The notes: generated from the letters alone by a model not told the origin. A DNA stretch of 64,000 nt from Oncomelania hupensis (GCA_036898135.1 CM072511.1:50991138-51055137), one strand, 5' to 3'; counted from the stretch's first letter, positions 26,060 to 39,197 are shown. Numbers and translations: made by a program.

Positions 26060-26590
26060 ACGTTCTTTTGACGGACCCGTTATTTTGACGTCAAAACAGT
26101 ATTTCGTTATTGTTAGGGCTGTCTTAGCGTTAGGTATAGGGTTTGGGTTAGAGTTGGCAAAACAACGTATGTGGCGTTTTATGAAAGCCATAACAACGGC
26201 ATTTTTACAGGGTTGTGTGTGTGTGTGTGGGTGTGTGTGTGTGTGTGAAATTGTAGAAATGCCCACAAACTGGTGTACAAATTGTACAACACTTGAAAAT
26301 TTACGTAGGCCTACGTTGTTGTGACGGCCCCGTTATTTTGACTTATGCGGATCGGGGGTTGTCCGGTCCTGATTTGGCTCGGAAGAGTCCGCTGGACCTA
26401 AAGCAATAATAATGTAATGTAATGTAATGTAATGTTATTTTGACGTCAAAACAATGTTCTGTTAGGATTAGGGATCAGGGCTAGGGTAAGGGATAGGTTA
26501 GGTTAAAAAAATGGACAAAGGTCAATAAATGTCAAAACAACGTATGTACCGTTTCATGAATATCATAACAACGTCATTTTTATATGCTTA
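26060..26590. repeat. Imperfect tandem duplication, about 265-bp unit
   Basis: The order TGACGG(A/C)CCCGTTATTTTGAC, GTCAAAACA, AGGGTTTGGGTTAG-like GGTTAGG run, CAAAACAACGTATGT, CATAACAACG, CATTTTTA, then (GT)n occurs twice, at about 26070-26235 and 26321-26615. A retroposon fragment is inserted in the second unit. Confidence 0.75.
26332..26444 (+). mobile_element. Retroposon family A, 91-bp fragment with 11-bp TSD
   Basis: GTTATTTTGAC occurs at 26332-26342 and 26434-26444. Between them lies only the last part of family A (CGGATCGGGGGTTGTCC...GGACCTAAAGCAAT) and an (AATGT)n tail. This is a severely 5'-truncated but complete insertion. It fixes the 3' end and sense orientation of the family. 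Confidence 0.92.
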
Positions 26591-26618
26591 TTTGCTTATT
26601 TGTGTGTGTGTTTGTGTA

Positions 26619-29010
<2,392 letters not shown>

Positions 29011-29014
29011 ATTT

Positions 29015-29165
29015 CTCTTATATAGCGCACTTACAAGCTCAGAGAGCTTCTCAAGGAGATGGCCCATAATATCCAGCAATCACAAAATTGTTTGCTGAAG
29101 TCAGGATTCGAGCCTATGTCGCCCAATATACTGAAGAATCCATGCTACTGATCTATTCCTGCCGC
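29015..29165 (-). mobile_element. SINE family F fragment
   Basis: TATAGCGCACTTACAAGCTC...ATCCAGCAATCACAAAATTG...GAAGTCAGGATTCGAGCC matches 42580-42730. Read on the minus strand it ends in the common GCGCTATATA type of SINE 3' end. Confidence 0.65.
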
Positions 29166-29754
29166 CATCCTTGGTCGCACGAGATTTTACGTAAGCATTA
29201 TGAATAATTTTATAATTTTACATGACTTCACACATGTTTTATTGATTACTGACTGTTAATTGTACATGTAGTTAGTATGTGCTGCAAAATGTAAGGAGAC
29301 TGGTAATTTTCTCTGCAGAGGGAATAAATTGCAAATGAAATTAGTTTGGTTTTCCTTTTCTTGTAGATCGAGTTCGTGACTACGTTGCGAAACTGCTCTG
29401 CCTATCGACATGGCGACTGCACTGATTGTGTTTGATTTCCTGAAGAAATAGTAAGCATCTTTTTCTTTATCATATCAATTGATTTCATTGTATAAGTATG
29501 AATATGAGAAGTTTATTAGAATAAGAAGTGTCCAGGACTGTGATTAACTTGGACTTTCGTCTAAAGTTTCAAAATCTTGCCTCTCAAAATAATGTTAAAA
29601 AAATTATATGTTGGTTATTTTTGCTTCTTTTTCATTTCTTTTGTTTAAAATTCATATTTTGCATACAATATAATATCATACAATATCAAACCACTCATCC
29701 TGAATGGCTGGAATCCTGGAAATAAACAAACAAATTTCGAATTCTTTTAGTGGA
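29166..29754. other. No gene recognised
   Basis: A/T-rich unique sequence. Confidence 0.5.
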
Positions 29755-30800
29755 TCTGTCTGTGTCCTATCCTATCCTATCCTATCCCATAACCCGAAGG
29801 TCGTAGGGGCACCACAGATGATCGTTTAACCAGCATACTCCATCTTTCTCTGTCCTCAGCAGCCCTCATGGCTTCGCTCAGTGTCAAACCAGTCCATTCT
29901 CGAATGTTGTCTTCCCACCTCTTTTTTCGGTCTCCCCCTTCTTCTACCTCCTTGCACTGTGCCTTGCAGAATGGTCTTTGCAAGGCCTGATGATCTGGTG
30001 ACGTGGCCATACCATCGGAATTTCCGTTTCTTCACCACTGTGAGCAGGTCATCGTGTTGTCCAATGGCTTGTGTGATGGTCTGTCGGACTTCGTCGTTGG
30101 TGATGTGTTGGGTATAGGAAATGCCCAGAAGTCTTCTGTAGCACCTTATCTCCATGCTTTGTATTCTTCGTTGGAGATCTGCTGTGAGGGTCCATGCTTC
30201 GCAAGCATATAGGAAGATGGAGATGACCAGAGAGCGCAGCAGTCTTACTTTGGAATGTAGACTGATGGTTCTGTCTTTCCAAATGGGCTTCAACCTTGTC
30301 AGGGCACCAGTTGTTTGTGCGATCCTGAAGAGGACTTCCTGTCGAGACCCATTGTCTGACACAATGGCTCCTAAATATTTGAAGCTGTGCACTGTGTTGA
30401 GGGATTGGCCTTGTACTTTGATGTCCGTGTTGATGCCATTGGTGTTGTTGGTCATCATTTTGGTCTTCTCTGCACTTATTTTCATTCCATAAGCTCTGGA
30501 GGTGGTGTCAAGCCTCTGTACAAGCTGTTCAAGTTCTTGTTCCTCTCCAGCCAATCCATCAATATCATCCGCAAAACGAAGATTGGAGATTGCTCTGCCC
30601 CCTATGCTGACTGTGCCATCGTGATCTGCAAGAGCATCTGACATGATGCGCTCTAGGAAGATGTTGAAGAGTGTTGGAGAGAGTAGGCATCCTTGACGCA
30701 CACCGATTGTTGTTCTGAACCAGTTCCCGATGACGCTGTTATGGAGGACTGCACTGGTAGCCTTGTCATACAGGCTTTTGATGACTTCTTCTGTCTGTGT
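29755..30800 (-). mobile_element. RTE-like element, 5'-truncated copy with TSD
   Basis: TCTGTCTGTGT is present at 29755-29765 and 30790-30800. The element between (29766-30789) equals the 3' third of the full copy at 43.8-47.1 kb, in reverse orientation, and ends in a (GGATA)n tail. It encodes the second half of the reverse transcriptase, including GVRQGCLLSPTLF-type and FADDIDGLAGEEQ segments. A one-base difference near the 3' end changes frame, giving two ORF pieces (30701-29856 and 30010-29777). It is not functional. Confidence 0.92.
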
Positions 30801-30983
30801 ACTTTTTAAAAAATTTGATTATTCTCTGTTGAAAAACGTTCTGTTTATTGAACATATCTAGCTGTCATGTAAGCAAGCATCAATACCTCATGAGGGACCA
30901 ACATGCCTTCTGGACCCTAAGCATCCAGCTTTTGGATTGTCACAGATTTTAACCCGGCTTTTCTTGACAATGTGATGGAGGAC

Positions 30984-31680
30984 ATTCTATCCTATCCCAT
31001 AACTCGGAGGTCGTAGGGGCACCACAAATGATCGTTTAACCAACGCACTCCATCTTTCTCTGTCCTCAGCAAAGCTCATGGCCTCGCTCAGTGTCAAACC
31101 AGTCCATTCTCGAATGTTGTCCTCCCATCTCTTTTTCGGTCTGCCTCTTCTTCTGCCTCCTTGCACCGTGCCTTGCAGGATGGTCTTTGCAAGGCCTGAT
31201 GATAGGTTGACGTGGCCATACCATTGGAGTTTCCGTTTCTTCACCACTGTGAGCATGTCATCATGTTGTCCAATGGCTTGTGTGATGGTCTGTCGGACTT
31301 CATAGTTGGGGATGTGCTGGGTATAGGAAATGCCCAGAAGTCTTCTGTAGCACCTCATCTCCATGCCTTGTATTCTTCGTTGTAGATCTGCTGTGAGGGT
31401 CCATGTTTCACAAGCATATAGGAAGATGGAGATAACAAGGGAGCGCAGCAGACTTACCTTGGAATGTAGGCTGATGTTCCTGTCTTTCCAAATGGGCTTC
31501 AACCTTGTCAGGGCAGCAGTTGTTTGTGCGATCCTGGAGAGGACTTCCTGTCGGGACCCATCGTCTGATACAATGGCTCCTAAATATTTGAAGCTATGCA
31601 CTGTGTTGATGGATTGCCAAGGATCTCAGTGGCGGCATCTGTCACTGCTGAGTTGAAGGTGGTGGTCATAATGTTGACAC
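30984..31680 (-). mobile_element. RTE-like element, truncated and internally deleted
   Basis: Minus-strand copy with the family's 3' end at about 30984. The protein piece at 31601-30987 covers the last fifth of the ORF. Beyond 31608 the sequence jumps to the part of the element encoding TFNSAVTDVATEILG, more than 1 kb upstream in the intact copy, so an internal deletion removed most of the reverse transcriptase. No TSD was found. Confidence 0.85.
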
Positions 31681-31689
31681 AGTCTGTGA

Positions 31690-32228
31690 AATTGATTACC
31701 TACAAATTTTATCACGTTTTATGGTGGGCTGTTGTATGGTGGACAGCTCCTTCACCACTACCCTCACGACAACCATCTGCTTATGTAATGCACGCTCTCC
31801 ACGCTGCTGCTGTAGCTATCTCCACTCCCTGTCAACTTCAGAGGCTATCTCGGCCAACTTTGCATGCGCCTAAGGCGCCCCTCGGCACCTGCACACGTGA
31901 AGACCCACTTAAGGGAAGAACTGGAACTTGTGACAGGAGGCCTTTTGCGCTACACGGAAAGCCTTTGCCCGCTATAAAGGTCTAAATACTCCGGATATCT
32001 ATGCCAGTATGAAGGCTGCCAAGCTCTTTGCCAAGCGCACCGTCACGGCAGCTAAGCGGGATCACTGGCTGAAATCCCAGGTCGCCTAGGATTGTGCTCA
32101 GTTGTCTGGGCGTCAGACTACGCGCCCAAATGTTGCAGGTGGGCGCCTCGCGCAGCTCCAGTTAGATCCTATATCGACCAGCGCCTTGAGTCGCCTTGTG
32201 GTGAGATATGTGCGCGTTGCAAGTCATC

Positions 32229-32316
<88 letters not shown>

Positions 32317-32850
32317 ATTTCTAGACGGCGATCAAAATGTCGACCATCTAATATCCGTCGTCTGCGGGGAACCTATAGAGCCATGGTGTTCGATCTGTCA
32401 GATGGGGTCTTTTCCTTCTCCGCCGCAAATTCTCAGGCAGAGGCTTTTAAAAAAATTGTTTCTATAGACGATGGGAGTTGGCTTTCTCCCGTGGAGCTCT
32501 CGAGGAGGCGCTCGGCTGAGGCAGTCTTACCCCCTGACTTAGTGCCCGTAGGCTCATTCCGTCCCTTCATTATGTTCAAGAAGCTCGGCGCCCTCCAGGC
32601 TTGACCGGTAAATAAGAGTGTTGGTCCAGATGGGGTCCACTATTTAATGGTCAAACGTGCTCCACTTTCTTTTGAAAGTATTCTTTTAAATTATTTTAAT
32701 AAATGTTTTGGCCGGCGTCAAGCCATTGTTGTACCCATTTTAAAACAAAACAAACATTGGAAATTCTTCGACAATTATCGCCTAGTTGCATTAACAACTC
32801 ACACCTGTAAACTCTTGCTTGCATTTTTTATAGTTTCACAAAACACATAT
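31690..32850 (+). pseudogene. Degraded LINE relic in two pieces
   Basis: At 32605-32830 the plus strand still encodes reverse-transcriptase signatures: KSVGPDGVHYLMVKRAP, IVVPILKQNKHWKFF and DNYRLVALTTHTCKLL. 31985-32085 encodes a fragment ending AKRTVTAAKRDHWLKSQ, which looks like the region just upstream of such a domain. Frameshifts and a SINE B/(ATT)n insertion at 32085-32315 separate the pieces. It differs clearly from both other LINE types in this window. Confidence 0.65.
32085..32315 (+). mobile_element. SINE family B 3' part with (ATT)n tail
   Basis: AGGATTGTGCTCAGTTGTCT, GGGCGTCAGACTA and GTTAGATCCTATATCGACCA match family B. The 5' part is missing. The tail is (ATT)n from 32230. Confidence 0.8.
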
Positions 32851-32877
32851 TTCAAAACACAAAGTTTAAAAAAAAAA

Positions 32878-33127
<250 letters not shown>

Positions 33128-33197
33128 AATGCCTAATTGTCCCTTTTTATCGGGAAATTCTGGGCCGCCTCCCCTGTGGAAGGCGTAGTCGCAGCCT

Positions 33198-33477
33198 GTG
33201 GCGCGCCCAAACCCAACCTACCTAACATTAGTTGTGATTTTTGAAATTTAGAAATTCTTTAAATTTTTTGAAATTTTTTGAAAATTTGCTGGGGGAGCAA
33301 ACCGGAGTACCCGGAGAAAACCCCCGAGACGTTGCCCGAGTCGAAAGTAAATAATATTCGGAGAAACATAACACCCCGATGCAGGATCGAACCCACACCT
33401 GTCAGGCGCGATTGGTTTCTGGCCTGTGGACAAGGCAAGTTAGTCCCGCCTTAGCCCACTTGGCCACAACGCTCGCC
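33198..33477 (-). mobile_element. SINE family H (tRNA-like head), copy 1
   Basis: On the minus strand it starts GGCGAGCGTTGTGGCCAAG and contains GTGTGGGTTCGATCCTGC, an A/B-box pair as in class II (long variable arm) tRNAs. It shares head and tail with 60759-60932. The anticodon arm is not intact, so it is a SINE and not a tRNA gene. Confidence 0.75.
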
Positions 33478-33538
33478 ATCTCTGAGATAGGCAATTCTGT
33501 TGTGTGGCTGCAGCAATGTTTGTTTGTTCTTTGTCCAG

Positions 33539-33624
33539 GAACCGCCATTTGTGCTGTTGGTGGTGACAGTGATTCAGATGAGCAACCATATTTGTCGTCA
33601 TCTGCATTCCATGGCCTTCCAAAA
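33539..33624 (+). other. Exon-like segment x1
   Basis: A pyrimidine-rich acceptor (TTTGTCCAG) and a consensus donor (AAAA|GTAAGT) bracket 86 bases, open in one frame, encoding about 28 residues with GGDSDSDEQPYLSSSAF. A close relative lies at 33898. No adjacent exon of a known gene was found. It may be a piece of a duplicated, decayed gene. Confidence 0.4.
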
Positions 33625-33897
33625 GTAAGTGACTCTGGCTCTGTAAGGGTTAACCCTCTGTGGCCGGGAGCTGCGATGACCTGATCACTCTGATGGCCCG
33701 AGGTTTCACGTTACGTCGTCGTCACGACTGGTCACGTTTAAAGACTTAATGGTTTACTTTATTTTGTTGACTTATTGAGTCCTTTACCTTGAAATCTGCA
33801 TAGTCATTATTGATTGGAGGGTGACCCTACCTATACCCTGTAAAGTTTCACCCTGTATATCATTTTAGGAACAAAATATTATTTTTTCTGTGTGCAG

Positions 33898-33985
33898 GAA
33901 CTGCAGTTTGTGCTGTTGGGGGTGACAGTGTTTCTGATGAGCAACCGTGTTCGTCATCTTCTGCATTCCACGTCATTCAAACTTA
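33898..33985 (+). other. Exon-like segment x2, donor lost
   Basis: It repeats x1 at both DNA and peptide level (GGDSVSDEQPCSSSSAF) after a GTGTGCAG acceptor. The position of the x1 GTAAGT donor reads CTTAGG, so it could not be spliced as x1 would be. Sequence downstream to 34197 is related to 36985-37185. Confidence 0.4.
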
Positions 33986-34197
33986 GGTTTCCAGATTTAA
34001 CAATTTATTTGGAAGTTTTTATCAAACGCTTTTGTTAATGCCATGAGGTTTTACTGTGCGAGACGTGTTTTCTTCCAAAGGACAAGATGTTTAGTTTGAT
34101 TTTTTTCTATTCAAGTAACTTTTTTCCAGTACAACAGTTTTCTCTTTTACGCATGGTCATTTAGTTATACGTGTTAGATTTTGTACAGTGCATAGTT

Positions 34198-35105
34198 CAC
34201 ACTAGGGATTGTGTGGCGGTTGCAGCCGGTAAGCAACACTTGTTGACGTCACGGCGCAGGAAAGGCCTTTTTGACAAAAGGCAAGTTTCTGTCAAATTCA
34301 TGCAGTGTAAGCATTGCAGACTAGTAGTGTTGACGTCTACAGTCTCTGGCGCATACACATTTTTTCAATGTACATGTTTGTTTAGTTGTGGTAGCTGATT
34401 GTTTGTGTGGGTAAGCATTGGCCGAAAGTATCACCCTACCGTTACACCCGCGGTTTCTGTATGTTGTTCTACCGTCTCAACAATAATCGGCTACCAAACA
34501 GCTATACAAACTTTCTTGAAATGACAAATGAATATATTGCAAAAATACGTGTGCGCCAGAACACTACAAGTCTGCAGTGCTTGTAAGTGTTGATAGTGCA
34601 TGAAGTTAAAAGAAACTTGACTTTTGTTGAAAAGGCTTTTTTCCCGCCGTGACGTCAACCTGTGTCGCATACCGGCAGCAACCGTGGGGAGAGGAGGGGA
34701 AGGGGGAGTCTGGGGTTTCAGTATAAATAGTATCCCACACTTTCTGGAAATTTACTGCTTTAAATTCTCACTGTCGCTGTCGTTCTCCTTTATTCTTTCT
34801 CATTCCTACTCTGTTCTACCAATCTACTATACTATCTTCTTCGCTAGACCAAGGGGTTCGATAAATTAGAGTATAGCCTCAGCGTCCCCTGCGTGGGAGG
34901 CCTTTATTATAAAGTGACCGGCTGGTAGAGTGCCTTCAGTGTCACTAGGGTTGTTTCGGCAGACCTTTTATACGGATCAGGAGTCCTCTTTCAACCAAGT
35001 TGTGGTCCTGATTCGGCTCTTTGCAGTCCGCTTGACGCTGTAAGCAAGGAATAAACAAACAAACAAACAAACAAACAAACAAACCGTCACACAATCCCTT
35101 GTGTG
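34198..35105. mobile_element. Terminal-inverted-repeat element with long arms
   Basis: The left arm (34198-34333) is complementary, with scattered mismatches, to 34561-34682 followed, after a retroposon, by 35085-35105. Termini are CACAC(T/A)AGGGATTGTGTG. The inner segment is about 230 bases and has no transposase. It is best seen as a non-autonomous DNA transposon with arms of about 140 bases. The related unoccupied sequence GTGCACAGTTTAGCAC at about 37168-37183 marks the likely insertion point. Confidence 0.75.
34685..35084 (+). mobile_element. Retroposon family A copy A1, inside the TIR element
   Basis: Starts in the GGGGTTTCAGTATAAATAG region, has an internal deletion (GCTAGACCA joined to AGGGGTTCG), and ends in an (AAAC)n tail at about 35050-35084. 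AACCG occurs on both sides (34680-34684 and 35082-35086), a probable short TSD that splits the right inverted-repeat arm. Confidence 0.8.
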
Positions 35106-35131
35106 CAGATTAGCACGAGCTTTTATTGTCG

Positions 35132-35778
35132 CATACTCCCACGTGGGGGTAAGGGGGGTTTCAGTATAAATAGTATCCCCAATTCAGAATCAGAATCTTT
35201 ATTGTCCCCATGAAAACACAAGCAAATTTAGTGCTTTAAATTCCCACTGTCGCTGTCTTTCGCCTTTGTTCTTTCTCATTCCTACTCTGTACTATCAACC
35301 TACTATACTATCTTCTTCTTCGCTAGACCAGTCACCTAGTGACCTACCTTTTTCCTTGAAAACTCTTCTGGGACAAAACTCATCATTTGTGAATGATGTC
35401 TGTTGGATCAGCTTAGGAATATTAGACGCTTTCTGCCCGGTGGTCACTAGGGCTTCCTATGATGTTATTATTTGGCAATGTAGGCAAGTTATATTTATAT
35501 GTTTTGTTGATATTTTATAATGATGTTTGTATTCTATTTTGTTTTTGTAAACGGGGGTTCGATATATTAGAGTAAGCCTCATCGTCCCCTGCGTGGGATG
35601 TCTTTATTGTAAAGTGATTGGCTGGTGGAGTGCATTCAGTGTTACCACTAGGGTTGTTTCGGCAGATCTTTTTTTCGGATCAGGGATGAGTCCTCTTTCA
35701 GCGAAGTTGTGGTCTTGATTTTGTGGTCCTGATTCGGCTCTTTGCATTCCGCTGAACGCTGTAAGCAATAGATAACTA
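35132..35778 (+). mobile_element. Retroposon family A copy A2
   Basis: Family A from upstream of the TATA-like motif (35159-35175) to the 3' end at about 35764, with a tail of imperfect (TAAC)n. A 43-bp segment at 35181-35223 absent from other copies matches the repeat at 7888-7918, so it is a secondary insertion or a patch. Confidence 0.8.
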
Positions 35779-35867
35779 ACTAAGCTTGGAAATATTGGAC
35801 GCTTTCTGCCAGGTGGTCACTGGGGCTTCCTATGATGTTATTATTTGGCAATATATATATATATATA

Positions 35868-36182
35868 TTTTTTTTTTAATCGTTCTTATATAGCGCTTTT
35901 CCAGCTCAAGAACTGCTCAAGGCGCTGGCCGATACAGGATCTAACTCAAACCGCCCGAGACGCCCACCAGCAGCCTTGGGCGCATGGTCTGACGCCCGGA
36001 CAACTGAGCACAATCCTGGGCAGCCAGGGATGGGGGAGAAGGATCTAGGTGCATGCTGGGTGTGTTCTTGTCACCGGCACTCACCCGTCTATGACATGAG
36101 CGTCAGGATCTTTAAAGTCCGTTATGATGGAATGTATGCGACACAGACTAGACCTCGGTTTATACTCTCATCCGAAGGAGTA
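35868..36182 (-). mobile_element. SINE family B copy inside A3
   Basis: Reverse complement of family B from the T-rich tail and CTTATATAGCGCTTTTCC to ATACTCTCATCCGAAGG. The flanking A3 sequence continues on both sides (ATTATTTGGCAAT before, ATATGTGTTTTGTTG after), so SINE B inserted after A3. Confidence 0.85.
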
Positions 36183-36444
36183 TATATATGTGTTTTGTTG
36201 ATATTTTATAATGTTTATATTCTATTTTGTTTTATGTAAACGGGGGTCCGATAAATTAGAATATAGCCTCGGCGTCCCCTGCGTGGAATGTCTTTATTGT
36301 AAAGTGACCGGCTGGTGGAGTGCCATCAGTGTTACCACTAGGGTTGTTTTGGCAGATCTTTTATGCGGATCAGGGTCGAGTCCTTTTTCCTGCAAAGTTG
36401 TGGTCTTGATTTTGTTGTCCTGATTCGGCTCTTTGCAGCCCGCA

Positions 36445-36546
36445 GGGCTGGCGTGCATGAACGAACTTAACTTAGACTTAAGTAGCATGTTTAAAGTGAA
36501 GCGTTAAATCTAAGTCGGCTTTTAAGTTCGTTCATGCACGCCAACC
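36445..36546. mobile_element. Small inverted-repeat element (26-bp arms)
   Basis: The arm 36445-36470 is complementary to 36521-36546 at 25 of 26 positions (core GCGTGCATGAACGAACTTAA), with a loop of about 50 bases. It replaces the last few bases of A3 just before its tail. CAG flanks both sides. The size fits a MITE, though the flanks do not prove transposition. Confidence 0.7.
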
Positions 36547-36575
36547 CAGGAATAACTAGCTAATAACTAACTAAC

Positions 36576-37472
36576 TAACTTTTATTGTCGCATTTAGTAA
36601 AACGTTGTTAATCTTTGAGAATTTTTTACTATTATGTCATTTCCATTTTGTTTATGTTGGTTGTTGTCAATTTTGATATTCCAAACTAGGCATCAGTTGT
36701 GCATATGTACTCATGACATTGCATCATTACCTGTATATACATGTAAATGTGATCTAACACGTCAATTTGATCATTGCGGATGTTGCAGGATTTTCGACTA
36801 AATCTGGTCTGTGAGATAAAATGAATGCTTTTTACTTTTCAGTGCTTTGTGTCATGCTGCTGGAAAAGATCTTCTGTATTTGAATTTGAAATGTGTCCGT
36901 GTTTTTTTCACAGACTAGATTCAGTTGGAAATCCTGAAACATCCACAGTGATCAAAATGTGTTAGATGACAAATAATAAGTTTAAAATTAATAAAGAAAC
37001 CTTAGTTTTCAGATTCAACAATGAGTTAATGATGTTCAATCTGACCTTTAAAAAACTTGTAGATTGGTCACAGGATGAAGATTTTGTTATGTATGTTACT
37101 TTTTTCCCAGTTACAATAGTTTTGTTCTTGTTTTCATTTGATCATTAGTTGGATGCTTTAGATTGTGTACAGTGCACAGTTTAGCACAAACATTTATTGG
37201 CACTGTGGATTCCTTAGAATTTTGTTTTGGATTAAAATTCATCTTTGTGTTAAACATTGTTTTTGTTGTTCTTTATAATTTTAAAACACAGCCATTTGAG
37301 GTCTGACCAGAATAGCAGATCGCTTCTCTCGCTCACTTTTACTCTTCAAACTCTTTAGTTTGCTTGCACTACACAGTGTATATAAGCAATCCAATGTGTA
37401 CTGTACATAATGTGGCATTCAGACATAAACATTGAAACCACAGGTGATGCACCAACGCACAACAAAATCAAT

Positions 37473-37475
<3 letters not shown>
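36576..37475. other. Diverged duplicate of 33940-34200; no gene
   Basis: 36985-37185 contains landmarks of the 33963-34197 region in the same order (CTTAG.TTTCAGATT.AACAAT, ACTTTTTTCCCAGTTACAA, GTACAGTGCACAGTT). It lacks the inverted-repeat element found there. Confidence 0.6.
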
Positions 37476-37543
<68 letters not shown>

Positions 37544-37566
37544 TCATAATAATAATAATAATAATA

Positions 37567-37625
<59 letters not shown>
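37476..37625. repeat. (AAT)n microsatellite
   Basis: About 50 AAT units with small interruptions at 37537-37567. Confidence 0.95.
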
Positions 37626-37626
<1 letters not shown>

Positions 37627-37732
37627 CAGCTATTAACCTAATAATAATACATAAACTCTTTACTTGGCAACACCTTACATGTTTGCAATGCTGGCTTCTG
37701 TTCTGCTTGAATGTAGAAAATGGTTGGATGGT

Positions 37733-38054
37733 CAACAAAAATTTAACACATGTGGTCACCACAATTAGTTGTGTGTAAAGTCGGGACAACTTGGGCGGGA
37801 ACGTGAATGTCAGCAGAAATTTAACACATGTGGTCACCACAATTAGTGGTGTGTAAAGTCTGGACAAATTTGGCGGGAACGCGAATGTCAGCAGAAAGTT
37901 AACACATGTGGTCACCACAATTAGTTTTGTGTAAAGTCGGGACAATTTGGGCGGGAACGCGAATGTCGGCAGAAATTTAACACATGTGGTCACCACAATT
38001 AGTTGTGTGTAAAGTCGGGACAATTTGGGCGGGAAAGTGAATGTCGGCAGAAAT
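37733..38054. repeat. 78-bp minisatellite, four copies
   Basis: TTAACACATGTGGTCACC starts at about 37743, 37821, 37899 and 37977, a regular 78-base step. Since 78 is divisible by three, the minus strand stays open with a 26-residue repeat (FPPKLSRLYTQLIVVTTCVK core), but nothing else suggests it is translated. Degenerate remnants continue to about 38130. Confidence 0.93.
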
Positions 38055-38394
38055 TTCGATGTCATGTGTTCATATGTAAAAAGTTTGTGTGTGGTCACCA
38101 GAACTTTTATACACGTGTGGTCCCCAGAGAGCATGTAAAGTCTAGTTTTGCTTTTTTTGAGCTATCGAATATTCCACCACAAAATAAGCTTCAGCAAAGG
38201 AAAAGAAGTAAAACTGTAGTTTTCTGTACCTCTAACTTCAAAAATGAAGGAGTCGGCACAACGGTGGAAAAAACTACGCGTCAGCAGATCAACCAAAAGA
38301 CAAAGATATGTGTGTGTGTGTGTGTGTGCGTGTGTGAGGGCGCGCGCGTGCGGAGACATAAGCCTTGAAATGGGTGACTGACCTTGCTTTTTAT

Positions 38395-38636
38395 GCAGGA
38401 AATGGGTGTGTGTATTAGCCACCCACTTTTTTGCAGCCATCCACTTTTTTCTAAGTACACAGGAGTGCTCTTTTAGTGCATGAGAGTGCAGTTGTAGAGC
38501 ACGAGAGTGGTTTAAGTACAAGGGAGTGCTCTATCCGGGAAGAAAGTTTGACCTATTTCGTCGCCTATAGGAGACGAACTAGGTCAACTTTTGAGACGGA
38601 AAGAGCCAATTTTGCATAATATTCTTACAATTTTAG
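38395..38636 (-). repeat. Dispersed repeat family J, copy 2
   Basis: Reverse-complement match of 14930-15190, including the CTATAGGAGACG core and the GAGTGCTCT units. Confidence 0.7.
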
Positions 38637-39197
38637 AAGAAATTTGATGATAGCATTACAAAGATATCTGTACTTAATTGTTCAAGACAACTTTCTAAAT
38701 TAATATATAAATTAAGAATGAAAGCATGGAATATAAAATACTCCGCAGATGTTCAATGTGTATGTAGGCTAATACAAATCTACCAGTACATCACCTTCTA
38801 TTTGAATGCTCAGTTTTAAAAGACGTTGTAAAATAAATGGACAAAACATAAATGAACATGGGCATTATGTAGACATGGTTTTATATCATCCAAATGTTAC
38901 AGGCGTTGTGAAAGGTATTGTTAAATGTCCTGTTGGTAGATTTTATAGACTGTTTGAAATTATGTTTTTAAATAAAGTATTTTTTAAAAGATCAATTTTG
39001 ATTGTATAAAATCACCTAAATGTTTGAACAGATATTAAATGCAAGCTTGATATGACGTGATGTTTGTTATCATTTCTTACGATGTTTACCGTGTTTTATC
39101 TCATAATGTTGTACCGTACTAATCAAATATGTATCCTTGTTAGATGTGATGTTTGCCTGATTTCTTACGATATGTAACTGTTTTATCTCATAGTGTT
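38637..39197. other. No gene recognised
   Basis: A/T-rich unique sequence. Confidence 0.5.

Larger units (their letters stand above)
35779..36575 (+). mobile_element. Retroposon family A copy A3, 5'-truncated, with insertions
   Basis: Begins abruptly in the middle of family A (TTGGAAATATTGGACGC) directly after the tail of A2, and ends in (TAAC)n near 36555-36575. A SINE B copy interrupts it at about 35868-36182 and a small inverted-repeat element at 36445-36546. Confidence 0.8.

Noticed and set aside
37544..38134. 196-residue minus-strand ORF with 26-residue repeats as a real protein
   Set aside because: It is produced by a 78-bp minisatellite adjoining an (AAT)n run; no start context or domain.
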